Below the pieces are notes generated by a model that ran no database searches, was not told the origin of the DNA, and was given only the letters and a program-made list of their open reading frames with translations. From assembly GCF_023278565.1 (NCBI RefSeq), contig NC_064678.1:4278001-4342000 (forward strand): DNA of 64,000 nucleotides, written 5' to 3'. Source of the stretch: Colletotrichum lupini. Lineage: Eukaryota > Ascomycota > Sordariomycetes > Glomerellales > Glomerellaceae. The stretch's first letter is position 1; the number at the start of each line of letters is the position of its first letter. Both the position numbers and the translations under genes were made by a program. Shown piece after piece: positions 12,640 to 24,851 of this stretch.

Positions 12640-14870
12640 ATGAACAGCGAGAGAGTGCCGTCTCTTCCATTGCCCAACCTGCATCAGGCGTACTCATCGG
12701 GTACCTCGTCACCCCGGGTCAGCTCAATCGGCTCCGCTTCAAGCTCTCACGCAGGCTCGCAGTCGTCCTTCACGTCGGCCGCATCCTCCCACGGACCCAA
12801 GACACCTTCTCCCACTCTGCCCATCAACGCGGCGATCCCTGGATCTTCCGGTCAGCCACTTGGTGGTTACGAGCATTACCCCGCCATGAATCAACCTGCA
12901 GCAGACATGTACTATCAGCAACATATTTCTGCCGGCCAAGCGCCACCGCCCCAGACCGTGACCTCCGGCGCAATGTCTTACCACTCCCAGCCACCGCCGT
13001 TACAGCCAAGCCATCTGCCTCAATATCAGCAGCAGACTCAATACGGCCAGCCGTACGGTTATGCCAATGGCTTGACTTCGCCTCAAAGCGCTCCCGTGAA
13101 CAACGGAATGGGTGGACAGAACGTGCTGCCTCTCCCAGGTGTCAACCCTGGAGGTTTCCAGGGTTTCGACACCACTGGTCAAGTCGCCCCTCCCGGTATG
13201 AAACCCAGAGTCACGGCCACTTTGTGGGAGGATGAAGGCAGCCTGTGCTTCCAGGTTGAGGCACGAGGCATCTGTGTTGCGCGTCGCGAGGGTAAGTTCG
13301 ATTGGCATATCCAATGGTCGCCGAAGCATGCTGACATGCACACTAGATAATCACATGATCAATGGCACCAAGCTATTGAACGTCGCGGGTATGACCCGCG
13401 GTCGCCGCGATGGAATTCTCAAGAGCGAGAAAGTGAGACACGTCGTAAAGATTGGCCCTATGCACCTTAAGGGTGTCTGGTGAGTTTCATGTGCCCCAAG
13501 ACAAATCCGGCTGGGCTAGGTCTAACGTGAAGAAAAATAACAGGATCCCTTTTGAGAGAGCTTTGGACTTTGCAAACAAGGAGAAGATCACCGAACTGCT
13601 CTATCCCCTCTTCGTCCACAACATTGGCGCTCTGCTCTACCACCCCACGAACCAGACTCGCACCAACCAAGTCATGGCTGCTGCTGAACGCCGCAAGGCA
13701 GAACAGAGCCAGATGCGCGGTGCCCCTCAGAATGGCGCCCCTGGGCTGCCGTCTATTCAACAGCACCATCATCACTCTATGGGACTGCCTGGACCTCAGC
13801 AACCACTGCCGTCCCATGCTAACATGGGCCGTCCCACTCTCGACCGCGCCCACACGTTTCCTACTCCCCCGACTAGCGCTTCTAGCGTAATGGGTGGCAG
13901 CATGGGCGCCTCAGACAACGGATTCCAGTGGGCTCAATCTCAAGGAATGACCAACGCGCAGCCCCAGAACCCCATGTCTATTGACACTGGCCTCAGCAAT
14001 GCCCGTTCCATGCCGGCAACTCCTGCCTCCACACCGCCTGGCTCCACCATTCAGAACATGCAGCCCTATCAGACCGGCACACAGCAATACGACAGCTCGA
14101 GGGCCATGTACAACCAGTCTTCTCAGCAGTCCCCTTACCAAACCAGCCAGGGCTCGCAAGATCGCTCCGTATACGGCCAGAACGACCCATACGCTAAGAG
14201 CGATATGGGTCCTCCGTCAGCACGGCCCGCTGCAACGAGCGCCACCCAGGATCAGAAGCCCTCAAACGGCATCATGCATCCTGATTCCAATGCTCCTCAG
14301 CCTGCGGGCGAGGAAGAGGCAGACCACGAGCACGACGCCGAGTACACCCACGACAGCGGCGCCTACGATGCCAATCGCGGATCGTACAACTACTCGGCTC
14401 CTCCCGTTGGATCCCTTGCCACCGAACACCAACACCTCTCTCCTGAGATGACGGGTTCGCCCAACCACCCTCCTGCATCAGGCCGTGCTACTCCCCGTAC
14501 CGCCACTGCACCTCAGCCCTACTACTCCCAGCAGGCCGGCTACAGCACGCCTCCGCGTGTCGCTCAGCAATCTTCAAGCAACCTCTTTAATGTAATCACC
14601 GACCGCAATTCTGCAGCTGCTGGCGGTAACAATGTTTACCAGACCCAGTCCGACATGAACTCCATGCCCAACGGGTACCCCTCACAGATGAACGGTGCCT
14701 CGAGTGGCATCAAGCGTGGTCGTGATGATGACGACGACCTGCAGCGTCCGCTGAGCGGTGGCAGCATGGACATGAAGCGCAGAAAGACGCTCATGAACTC
14801 GGCTGTTCCCACGTATGACACCATGGCTCGCGCTCCCCCCGTTATGGCTCAACAGCAGCAAGGAAGATAG
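12640..14870 (+). CDS. stuA: APSES-family transcription factor StuA/Asm-1
   Basis: Nuclear regulator of conidiation, hyphal morphogenesis and development. Exons are 12640-13291, 13347-13479 and 13544-14870 (introns 55 and 64 bp); spliced length is 703 residues. The APSES DNA-binding domain spans about residues 187-305, with the hallmark stretches [39 protein letters not shown] and [20 protein letters not shown]. The remainder is Gln/Pro/Ser-rich, with basic nuclear-localisation patches near the C terminus (KRGR followed by acidic residues, then KRRK at about 673). The start is uncertain. The usual Sordariomycete StuA start corresponds to the ATG at 12886 ([10 protein letters not shown]). The frame stays open upstream and reads as Ser/Pro-rich protein, so I took the ATG at 12640; another lies at 12511, and a CAG acceptor at 12574 could join an earlier exon. 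Family identity is certain. Confidence 0.95.
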
Positions 14871-16387
14871 TGGCGGCGACATTTGTGGGCCGGCCATACT
14901 CTATCAGCCCTGAACCTCAGTCACTTCATTGGTGGGCGTTGTGGCGACATTTGGTTTGAGGCATAATGATAAACTGATTATGATCCTGAAGCCTCGAGTG
15001 CGAGGCCTCTTGACATTCTTTGCACACCAATTTTCTTATTTGTCTTTTTATTCGCGAGACGACTTTTCGGCATCGAGAACCCATTGGAGACGACGCTGAC
15101 GAGCTGACGACTTCTCATTCCCTGTTTTTAAAATGCCCATCACGGCTGTAGATGCTGATGAATGACGCCTTGCATGGGGGAGGACGTAATCCTAAAGACT
15201 CGACCATTCTCCTTTTTTCCGGATCTTCGGGACAACATACACGAAAGAGCACGGTGGGGTTGGAAACTACGGCCTGTTGGCCCGTTATGACACTCGGGCA
15301 ATGCGGCATGCGAACACCACATCGGAGGACGGACCATCAACATCACCGACATCTTTTCCTTTGCTTTGGTTTCGAATACAGTGGAGGATCATCTGGCGCT
15401 GAAATGTGTCAGAGATGGGGGATTAGGATGATGACCTTATGACGATTGTTCCTTTCACAAAAGTGTGAGACGTGTGTTGGAAACTGTCTCTTTAGGTAAT
15501 GACTTGACGAATGGAAATAAAAAAAGCTGTTGCTGCTTCAAAATTACAGGCCTTGTAAACCGTGAAGTTGTGATGTTGAAGGCAATCTCTTCTTCTTGAT
15601 AATTGGACGGGCAGAGCACTTCAGGTCAAGAGTGAGAACCAATCTGACTGGCGATCGGGTTATGGTTTTGGCTAGTGTTGATGTCGGTCGGTCTCACGGA
15701 TATACAAATCGTCTCGATATCGATTGACTTCAACGACCTGGGTTCTCAACTATCCAATACGGGTTTAATGTTGGAAATGAGAACAGGACTAAGACTCACT
15801 CGACTAGGTGATAATTCAGATCCCGTTCTAGGTTTATTCGAGCAGAGCTGGAGATCAATGCACATATTGGCCAAAGTAACACAAAAATATCAAACTTGAT
15901 GTGTATAAAATGATTAATTGACAATCGCCTTACTTCTATCTACCTCAGCCCAGATGTTGGTGGTATTCAACTGGCCGATGTAAGGTATCTAAGATGGGAG
16001 GGCTCGCTCGCCAGTAAGGCAAATACCCCAGGGCTCCCGTCGGCTAAAACCCGGACCGCCTGCCCTTCCGCTAAGGTAGCGCTAAGGCACCTTGACCACC
16101 TGCGCGTCGGGGGTAGGTACCTCGCTCGAGCTGCCTTACAGCTCAAGTATTATTCTGCGGCTCAACTCGAGCTTGGAGCGACAATCCTGTCTTCAACTCC
16201 CACTTTTATTTGCGGCACTACCACTACTTTGAACAGCTACAGAACTTGGAGACGAAGCATTGGCATCGAATATTCAAATTGATGGCCGCAAGGGCGCAGA
16301 CATAGTATCACGGCGCGACGCTGCCCTTCCACGGCTCTTACCTTCAATCACGATCGAAATCGACCGACCGACCGACCGAATCACAAC
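14871..16387. other. stuA 3' region and MED1 promoter region
   Basis: No gene. An AATAAA lies at about 15517, a plausible stuA polyadenylation region. Just before MED1 is a short GACC tandem repeat (about 16360-16379). Confidence 0.6.
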
Positions 16388-18485
16388 ATGGCTACTCCGA
16401 CGCAGATGAAGCATGCGGCTTCCCAGCAGGGCAGAACCCCTTCGCAGCTTACAGCAGCGACTCCGCCGGTGTCGACGCCATTTTCAGCATCGCAAGCGCA
16501 CACAGCCTTTTCGCCGAGAGGACCTAAGTCGTCGCCTCAGCAGTTTAAGAAATCGCCAGCGACCTCGACCACCTTGATGGGCCACCCAGCTAATGGTGCT
16601 CTCAACTTCGATAGCCCTTCCGCAGCAGCTGCGATGGGCGCGCTTGGGATCAGTGGTGGACTGGACATGGGACTAGATCATGCCGGGATCGCGGGCTTCG
16701 GTGGTCTGGGAGCATTGGGTAGTGAGGACGACAAGCTCAAGAGGTTTGATACCGTCATTGATATTCTCAGCGTAAGTCATGGCTGTTTGTTTCTCATGGT
16801 CGCAATGGAAATTAATGATGTCCTTGTAGAAGGCAACAGGTCGAGTCAGCGAAGCAGGCCTCGAACGACTTACGCTCCGAACTGGTCTTACTAGCATGTG
16901 GGATGAGCATCGGTCGCCCGACGGCAGGAAGACAAAAATGCTCGTCATCGCCGGACAAGCATTGACCATCGATATCGAGCTGAACAACAATATCGTGGAG
17001 AATGTCTCGCTGGGCTTTCCAGAATCAGGGCCAGTTGTCACAAGACATAAGGATCAGGCCGGCAACATCCTGCTCAAGGATCTGCAACTTCGCCCTGACC
17101 AGAGTCCGTTAACCAAGACTTTGAAAGCGTTCTCTGCCAATCTTGAACGTCTGGCGACTCTCGACAAGCTGAGCGTCATTCCGGGAGTTGACTGCCAAGA
17201 GGCTCTAGCTGGCATCTTTGAGAGTCTCGAAAGACTCCACAAGTGGGAAATGTCGAAGCTGCGGGAAGACCCTGCCATGAGCGGCAAGCCCGAACGTTTC
17301 CTCGAGACGACTGCCATGTGCACCAAGAGCGGTCGTCCGAGGATGCATTCGAGGGGTATGGTGGGACTAAGCATCGAGTATTGGACGGAGAGGCGCCATG
17401 TCATCCCCAAAGCACCAGAGACGACACGCTACTGCGAGAACATGGAGAAGGCCTGGTCGATTCTCATAGGCTGCAAGGCGTTGGATGGTGAAATTTTCCC
17501 TCCCGTCCGAGTGTCTGAGAATTGGATTTCCCAAAAGGTTGAGAAGACCGAGCCTGGACCCGAGGATCTTCTCGTTGCAGCTTCTGGGCCGGCTCTAGAC
17601 TGGCTGGAACCGGAGCCTACGACGCTGCCACAGACGGACGACAATAAGGATTCGGGCATCGACGTGGTGCAGGCGGATGGCACGACGCACAAATACCCGA
17701 ACGTCAAGTTTGTCGCGACACTCACCCCCTCAGTCATCGTGCCGCAGTCGGTATGGAACACACTACACACCCTCACAGGAGCTCAGGCTCAGCCCATGCC
17801 TCTGCCGACCTACACGTTTGATAGCATATCTTTCCCGATACCCGAAGGAAGTCACCATGATGCAAGCGAGCTCAGAGTCATCTCTTGCAAGAGGAGAGTT
17901 CCGATGCCGAGCAATGAGAGCACCGTCTCATCCCGGAAACACAAGAACACGCTCCTTATCTACAAACCAGTGTATGGACAAACAGTCACCGAGCTATCGT
18001 TCTCGCACCCACGGCAGCTGATAGCAATGCTACCCATCCTCCGCCAGTATGCGCTGATCTCGACGCTATTGGAGAGAAGCTTCGGATCTGATATTTCTGG
18101 CGAGGCTCTACCTGAGGTTCATGAAAACATCACAATGAGTGATACGACAACAACGCAGGCCGAATACGAGAGATTCATGTCCAAGAGCTATGACGAGAAC
18201 GAGCAGGAGCTTACTCTGGACGTGGTGCTGACGGTCCATCCCTCTGCTGGTTTGCACATCGTCTTTCCCTTCCGCAACGCAACCGCCAACGTGGACCTGC
18301 AAATCCAGCAGAACGGAGTGGTACATGTCGTGTCACAAAACATCGTGCCGGCCGACGGTAGTGATGCGGCGAAGGCTGGCAAGGGGAAGGGCAAGCAGTT
18401 TACCCCGCAGGACTTGGGCAGGTTGCTCGAGGTGATGGAGGACCTCTGCTCCTGGGCAGAATGGATCCGAAAGAACCTGTCGTAA
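16388..18485 (+). CDS. MED1: Mediator complex subunit 1 (Med1)
   Basis: Subunit of the Mediator coactivator, which links gene-specific factors to RNA polymerase II in the nucleus. Exons are 16388-16771 and 16830-18485, with one 58-bp intron (GTAAGT...TAG); the product is 679 residues. The N terminus is low-complexity Thr/Ser/Pro/Gln followed by a Gly/Ala-rich stretch. The fungal Med1 domain then runs from about residue 110 to beyond 500, including conserved pieces such as SPLTKTLKAFSANLERLA and DKLSVIPG. Near the C terminus is a Lys/Gly-rich patch (KAGKGKGKQ). The start is the first ATG of the frame and matches the usual fungal Med1 N terminus (MATPTQMKHAASQQGRTPSQ). No anomalies seen. Confidence 0.93.
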
Positions 18486-21400
18486 GCGTTGCTCTGCCGA
18501 GATGGACGATCGATCGATCGACCTCTTTGATCACAAAAGAACCATGGCCGATAGAAGCATATGACGTCTAGATCGGGTTTTGGGTTGTTGTTTTTGTTCT
18601 GTATAATTGATACCCAGGCGGGATCAACGGGGTCTACCAAGTGAACCCCTCTCCCGTCTTTTCTCGACAGACAAGGTACGGGGAAAGCGAGCTTTAGGTA
18701 TCTCCTATGGATACGAACCTACGAAGCTTCTGGAAAAGGCAAGGCTAGAGGTGAGGGGAACAGATGAGCGATGCAAGCTGCATGATGATTTGGGGTTGGT
18801 TCAGTTCCGAGGCGTTGGGTCTTGGGTTTCTTTGGGTTTGACGGGCGGGGGGTGGTTTGGGTTGGCCTTTCACCCACTTGGTTTAGGCAGAGAAAGATAC
18901 CTACTAGGTTGTCTGTAGTGTGACCCCGAACAAAGGATACACTTGAAGTAAACAGGAACCAATTTGAGGGCGGTTAATGCCCCCCCCAGTTACCTCCCAA
19001 GCTTCACATTCTCTTACACGAAAGCAACTGCATGAAGAAGAGGTCTGAAAGAAGACAAGTGTGAGAATGACGTTTTTGTTTTATTCATCTTTTTTGCTAG
19101 TCTTGGGTATTTTCGGCACATTTTGAGAAAAGTTAAGTTCCCCGGCCGCCCGGCGGGAAGACCATACTTTAGCTCGCCCTGGCTGCGTGGCTGCACGGCT
19201 GAGTGATGCGGTGTTGGTTGTTGACGTTGATCTGTTGATGTGATCGACGGGTCTTGCTGCCTGACTGAGAACCTCGTCCTGCTGTGACGTTATGTTTTCT
19301 ACGCTAGTGCCCGTGGCGTGCCGGACGGTACGGGATACATTGGACACAACGCTTGGAAGCCCTCTTTTTCCATTTCAGGGCCACTTTGTTCCCCAGGCCC
19401 TATTGCCCCCCCCCCTCCAGTGGACTTACATGTTGGTTTTTGGGCATCCTTAAGTGTGGGGCGATGATGATGGGTTGGATGCCAGCGGGTGAATATAGTT
19501 CGGATCGTCGATGCCTCATACCATGGTAAACTTTGGCAGAGAGACCCTGCAAGACCCTGAGAGACCCTTGATGTTTTGGATGCAAGATTGGTTTCTCGAG
19601 GTTTTTTTTTTTTTTTTTGGTTTTTCGGGGTCTTCCTAGGTCGCAGTGAGACGGGCCTAGTGCGGGATGGACGAATGGACGGGCCAGGGCCTCGAAGGGA
19701 GTTTTGAGTCAATTTCAATATATCGGACTTGAGACTTGGGAGAGGAAGGGGGTTCACGAGGTTGAGGTCTGGCATTATTGAAGAAAACAGGGCAGTAAAG
19801 GTAAAACCAGGGACGAAAGAGCCGGGAAACCGCGGGGGAACCGGAGGGAAGGGGCGGGCTGGAAGAGTCGATGCGTTTCTGGGTATGTTGTTTTCCCACA
19901 ACCTCGTCACCCCTTTGATTCAGAAAGCTGGAGGAGGAGGAGGAGGATGGTCTTTACCCATATTACCATGCTTACCGAGTTCACCGTGGTGAAGGTGAGT
20001 TTTTGCAACTATTTTGCCCTGGCACAAAGGCCTACCTGAGACGTGGACTGTTCAAAACAAACAGAATAGGGACAATGCGATGGGTTAGGCAGACAGATAT
20101 AAGCGACGAGGTTGAAGAAGCAAAGCGGATGAGACGGGTGATCCGGGACGTTTTTCTATCCTCGGAGTGGCGGCGCCCGTCGGCGGTCCACGGTAAGCCC
20201 CGGGGCGCGAAACTGCGAATAGACGGGGCGAACGACGGGTGGCTTCTGCTAGGCTACCCGGCGGTTCGGTCACCGGACTTTACCTCTTTGTCCAAGGTTT
20301 TACTGCCAAGCAGTCTTTGATTGGACACAGGTTGCGGCGGTTGGATGCCGATAATTCGGATATTGAATACACATTGTCAAAAAAAAAAAAAAACAAGTCG
20401 TTTCTTCTTCCATGTGCTGTCTTGACCATTTGGGTACCGTGATTCGCAAAAGCCTCATGTCTGACACGATGACACAGATGCGGGCAGTTTTTGCCCCTCC
20501 CTTCTTCCCGCCTATGCCGCCCCAATTTGGCTGTTGGTTCTGTCTTCGGGAGTCTGTGCTGTGCCAGTTGCAGAAGGATCCGAGGAGGCGAGGAGGGGAG
20601 GGGCTTTTGGGGCCCGAAGAGGGTCTCCGGAGGGGGAGAGAGGAATTCCAGTATCGATAGGAGATTTCTTGGTGGTACTTTATTGTTGTTGACGGCAAAT
20701 CAATAAACAATGGGAAAGTCAACAAATCGGGTACTCCAAACAAAACAAGGACGGGAGATCCGATTAATCTGGAGACGGACTGGGGAGGAGATTGGCGGAG
20801 ACGACGACGGCGACGGGTACTGTATGGATATCGCTTACTTGATTAGATAGAAGGCAAGGTATCCATCTGTACCGAGTATCGTATTTACCTAACCTTGGAA
20901 TACTCCGTACGGATAGTTGGCTCCGCGAAAAAGTGTCCACGCAGATTGCAGATTGTCAAAAAGAGGAGCCGTTTGATCTACTGTGTACGCAGTAAGGGCA
21001 GGGTGGGTTGGCCATCTTTACCCATATTGCTTGGCAGCCGCCAAACAGTAACGGTACCGCCAACGGGCTATTCGGAAGTCTGCCTTGTTCATTGTCGAGA
21101 ACCGAGGACATTGCTTTTACCACGGCGGGCCGCGGCTGCGTAATCTGCGATGCTGCATCGTATTGGAGATTTGACGCACAGAAAGGATGCCGATGGGGTT
21201 CACCGTTCAGCTGAGCTGGTCCACCCACTTACACCCAATTTCAAAGTCATCCCATCTTTTCTTTCGTTCTTGGTGTGCTCCGGGTCTTGAGGAATATTGG
21301 TGTTACCTTGGCTGACACCTTCCCCTTACCTCGAACTCTTCTTGACTTGTATTGCCGTCTCCTTTGTGTTGCAGCGGCGAGTCGTTCCCGTCTCTTCAGA

Positions 21401-22255
21401 GGGAAAGCACCCTCCCTTCCCGCCTCTGTTCCAGAGTTGCGGCCGCCGTCCCAACGACACGCGGGAGTCTACTGACTGTGCTGAAAGATAGAGACCAGAA
21501 TTCCATCTGAAGGTCAAAGAGTGTCCGAGCTTTCGAGGCTCGAACGGGGATCCAAGCTCAGCACTTCCCCCCTCCCCCGCCCTAGTCCTACTGACTTGCC
21601 CGCGTGGTGGGCCGAATGAGAAAGGCGTGCGTCTTGACTCTCTTCGCGGTACGCCCGTTTTATTTTTGAAAAGCGGCCCGTTGAAGAGCTCCGTCTGGAT
21701 CACTGAGAAGAGCAAGAACGAAGCATGGAGAGAAACACCGCTTTCTTCTTAGAGAAACCTTGTATAGCCGCTGCCGTGCACCATGGTGTTTGACCTTTCC
21801 CAAACGTTCCAGGAGCTTCAACATTGGCTGGTGGGCAGTAAGCTAAAAAAGAGATTTGAGGCAGACGAGGGGCCGGGCAGGAGGCTCCAGGTTGTCCCAG
21901 ATTCGCTAGCCCGGCGAGCTCGACCGTGCCCTCGATTCTCTGCGATGCCATCTGGCATCTCTGGAAGTCTAGTGGTTGTCAAGGAGTGCTTTGGGCAGCT
22001 TGCGGTGCTCTCTCTCACGTTCTCTCCAGACTTTCAGTGAAGCGAGATGACGCGGTCACAGGCATGAAATCGTAATATCAGGCGCAATCAATCGCTGACC
22101 TTGCTGCTTTCCCCATTGAGATCGGAAGCTGCGAGCGATACTGTGGAGAGCCTGGCCGATATGTTGGGAATATTGAACTATAGGCATGCTGCATGATGAA
22201 TGGACCGGACAGCTGGGAAGGCAATAATTGGTGAGGCAAGGTTGATGGCTGTCGG

Positions 22256-22296
<41 letters not shown>

Positions 22297-22960
22297 CAGT
22301 GTGATGGTCATGACGGTCCAGTGATGACGACGAGTTGTGTACCTACTGCGAAGTGTGTGTGCGTATAGGAGTGTAAGGTAAGGTACTTGCGGCGAGGTAC
22401 CTCGAGGTTGTGTTGACGAAGTATTTGTTTTGGTGTTTTTGTTTTGTTTTGGTTCCCGGCTGTGGCTTGTCGCGTTTGTTTAGTGGCCTGGCTCCATCAG
22501 CCATGGGTCAGCCGTCTTTTCTATTTTGATGATGAGCCCACCTTTTCCCGCTGCGCGACAGGCGGCTCGCCAATGTGGTCACTCGTGTCCGAGACGCAGA
22601 TAATCTTGTACAGCCCGAGAATGACGAGTTGGAAAGAAAAAGAAGAAAAGAAGAGAAGCGTTCCTGGCTTCTGCTGCGTGTCGATGGAGTCTAGAGTGAA
22701 CAAGTGGCAGTTAAGTCGTGGCTATGAGACCAAGGGGAAGGGCCCCCCCCTTTGGCACTGCAGCGACTACTGCAGAGTGTGTGACTGCATGTCGGGCCTG
22801 GCAAGCTGGATCTTGGATGAGGCGAATAGGCGCGAGGCCGTCCCGGAGGAAGAAGAGATGGATGCCTCAGAACTAAGAAGAATTCCGTGTAAGAGGGAGG
22901 AGCGCAAGCCTCGTCTGGTCTTGGTTGGACGGTGCGGTGTGGACGCTTAGACGAGATGGA
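18486..22960. other. Gene-poor interval with simple repeats
   Basis: No recognisable gene. It holds a T17 run (19602-19618), an A15 run (20379-20393), a GT microsatellite (22259-22295) and many chance frames. The longest, plus-strand 22444-22950 (168 codons), is Cys/Trp/Arg/Glu-rich without recognisable content and abuts the transposon relic. Confidence 0.5.
22259..22295. repeat. (GT)n microsatellite
   Basis: About eighteen perfect GT units in non-coding DNA. Confidence 0.95.
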
Positions 22961-23006
22961 TAAGTCGACCCACCCCCTTTTGGCCACCCCCCCCTTTTGG
23001 CCACCC
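22961..23006 (+). repeat. Left terminal inverted repeat of the transposon relic
   Basis: Starts TAAGTCGACCCACC and contains two near-copies of CCCCCTTTTGGCCACC in tandem. It matches the reverse complement of 24806-24851 at 45 of 46 positions. Confidence 0.95.
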
Positions 23007-23822
23007 TATCAAAACATGGTATTAAAACATCGCCACCAACTACACTCAATTAATTAACTATCTTCTATTACTATAATAATATAGTTATTATTCTCCCTAG
23101 GTAATTCGACCCCTGCGAGTTAACTAGGACTAACTAAACGGTCGCTAAAGTCCTCCTAAGCTCTCTATATATCTTAAATATTCGCGAACCTAGTATTTAG
23201 GTTTATTAATATACTCTTCTTTTTCTACGGCCTTAATCGGTTAACTTTAGCTTTTAGAACTCGAATATAGTGCTAAGATATTGCTAGATAGTAGGCCTAC
23301 TCGCTAAATACCTTTTTTATTTTTCTAAATAGTAGTTATTAAGTATTATAGTCTAGACTAAGCTTTATAAATAATTTTAACTAATTATAGAGCTCGCTAG
23401 CCTTCTTAGGTATTAACTAGTTAATAATAAACGCTACTAATACTTAGTTAATAGCTTTTCTAATATTACTAGTTACTTGCTTAGTATTTACGGTCTTTTT
23501 AGTTAGTATAACTAGGTTAAGTAGGACTATTAGATTAGTAAGTAGTCTAGCTATATTAGGGGGATATAGTCTAGTTACTTTCTACCTACTTCGTATATTT
23601 AATAACGTTAGACTAGCTAAACGAGCTTTTTAATAATAGCTTAAGAAGTACCGCTTTTTAACGATAATAGAATTATTTACTATATCCTCCTTACTAAGCT
23701 CCTTCTTATACTTAAACTTAATAGGTCTAAAGATAGCTATATCTAACGACTAGAGGATATAGGAAGTATATAGTAATAAGAATAGTAAGTAGACGTTGTT
23801 TTTATAATATTCTTATATAAAT

Positions 23823-24760
23823 TCTATTGTTATATAACTCTTATAGCTATTTAGAACTAATAGTCGGGGCTTATTAAGTATACTAAGCCCCCTAAGGGGG
23901 GGGGTCTTAGTTTATAATAAGAACACTGTTTTTAACTACTTAAGGGTAGTCTTATTAGTCGTTTAGCTATTATTTATTACTATGAACTCCTAACTAGTAT
24001 AAGGGTTAAGTTTAAATAGAAACTACTACTACTATACTAACTTTCTCTTATATATAATTAGTAGTTTAATAGCTCGATTATTAATAAAAATATACTTAAT
24101 TATAAATACCTAAATACGTAAACTAGGCTCTTTTTTTTATACTACTATAGTCTTTATTTTACTTAAAACTAAGCTATTAAATCCCTTACCCTCTAGGATA
24201 CTAGTCTTATTTATATTATACTTATTAGCTTATTTAATATTGCTAATTTTTAGTATATTAAGTAATCTAAACTATAACTTAATTATATTAATAATAGCCC
24301 TATTTAGACGCCTCGAATCGATAGTACGACTTCTCTAGACCTTAATTAATAAGTTCCTCCTTAAGAAAGCGTTTATTTATCTCTTTTTAAAAAGATTTAT
24401 ATCCCCTTAGGATTTTAAAACTCGCTTAGCGAATTTTATAAGCTATTTATAGGTTAGTATAACGCCTAGATTATACTAAATACGAACCTACTAAGCTAGC
24501 TAGTCTTCTTATTATAAAGGAAGCCTCTAGAGGTCTACGAATACTATTACCCTCGTTTAGTAGCCTCTCTTATAGTTACGAAGAGTTAACTTTAGAACTC
24601 CGAACTTAATCGAGGCCTAATTAACTAAGAGACCTCTTTTAATAGCCTTAAGAGCCCGAATAACTTTATTTTCAGTATACGAGACTATTATATATCGATA
24701 AATAAGTATATAAAAAAGAATTATATTTGGACGATTTTTGTAATTATTATAGTGGTTTGA
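23823..24760 (-). pseudogene. Decayed pogo-type (DDE_1) transposase remnant
   Basis: The minus strand carries recognisable but stop-interrupted remnants of a Fot1/pogo transposase; the catalytic-core LLVLD-type motif lies at about 23823-23880. The more downstream part (SHxLQPLD-like) continues below 23823 to about 23690. The N-terminal helix-turn-helix part expected at about 24.2-24.7 kb is too eroded for me to read. Boundaries are approximate. Confidence 0.7.
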
Positions 24761-24805
24761 AAATCGTGGGTAGGGTTTTAATACGGTGGCTGGGATGGAG
24801 AAATG

Positions 24806-24851
24806 GGGTGGCCAAAAGGGGGGGGTGGCTAAAAGGGGGTGGGTCGACTTA
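24806..24851 (-). repeat. Right terminal inverted repeat of the transposon relic
   Basis: Inverted copy of the left terminal repeat. The single difference is a C-to-T change at 24830, consistent with RIP. It ends in ...GGGTCGACTTA, the last TA being the presumed target duplication. Confidence 0.95.

Larger units (their letters stand above)
22961..24851 (-). mobile_element. RIP-degraded Fot1/pogo-like DNA transposon
   Basis: An approximately 1.9-kb element bounded by 46-bp inverted terminal repeats that differ at one base, with TA at both outer ends, the target duplication of the Tc1/mariner-pogo superfamily. The interior is very AT-rich and stop-ridden. Read on the minus strand it still shows a decayed DDE transposase: around 23823-23880 a translation close to KPRLLVLxxxxS, where the catalytic Asp codon now reads AAT, and around 23690-23815 a stretch resembling the SHxLQPLDVAxFxPLK motif of Fot1/pogo enzymes. 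The changes are largely G-to-A and C-to-T, as produced by RIP. Size matches Fot1 (about 1.9 kb). It cannot encode an active transposase; mobilisation in trans is conceivable because the ends are intact. Confidence 0.9.

Noticed and set aside
22444..22950. 168-codon plus-strand frame next to the transposon
   Set aside because: No recognisable motif, no codon bias, ends just before the element.
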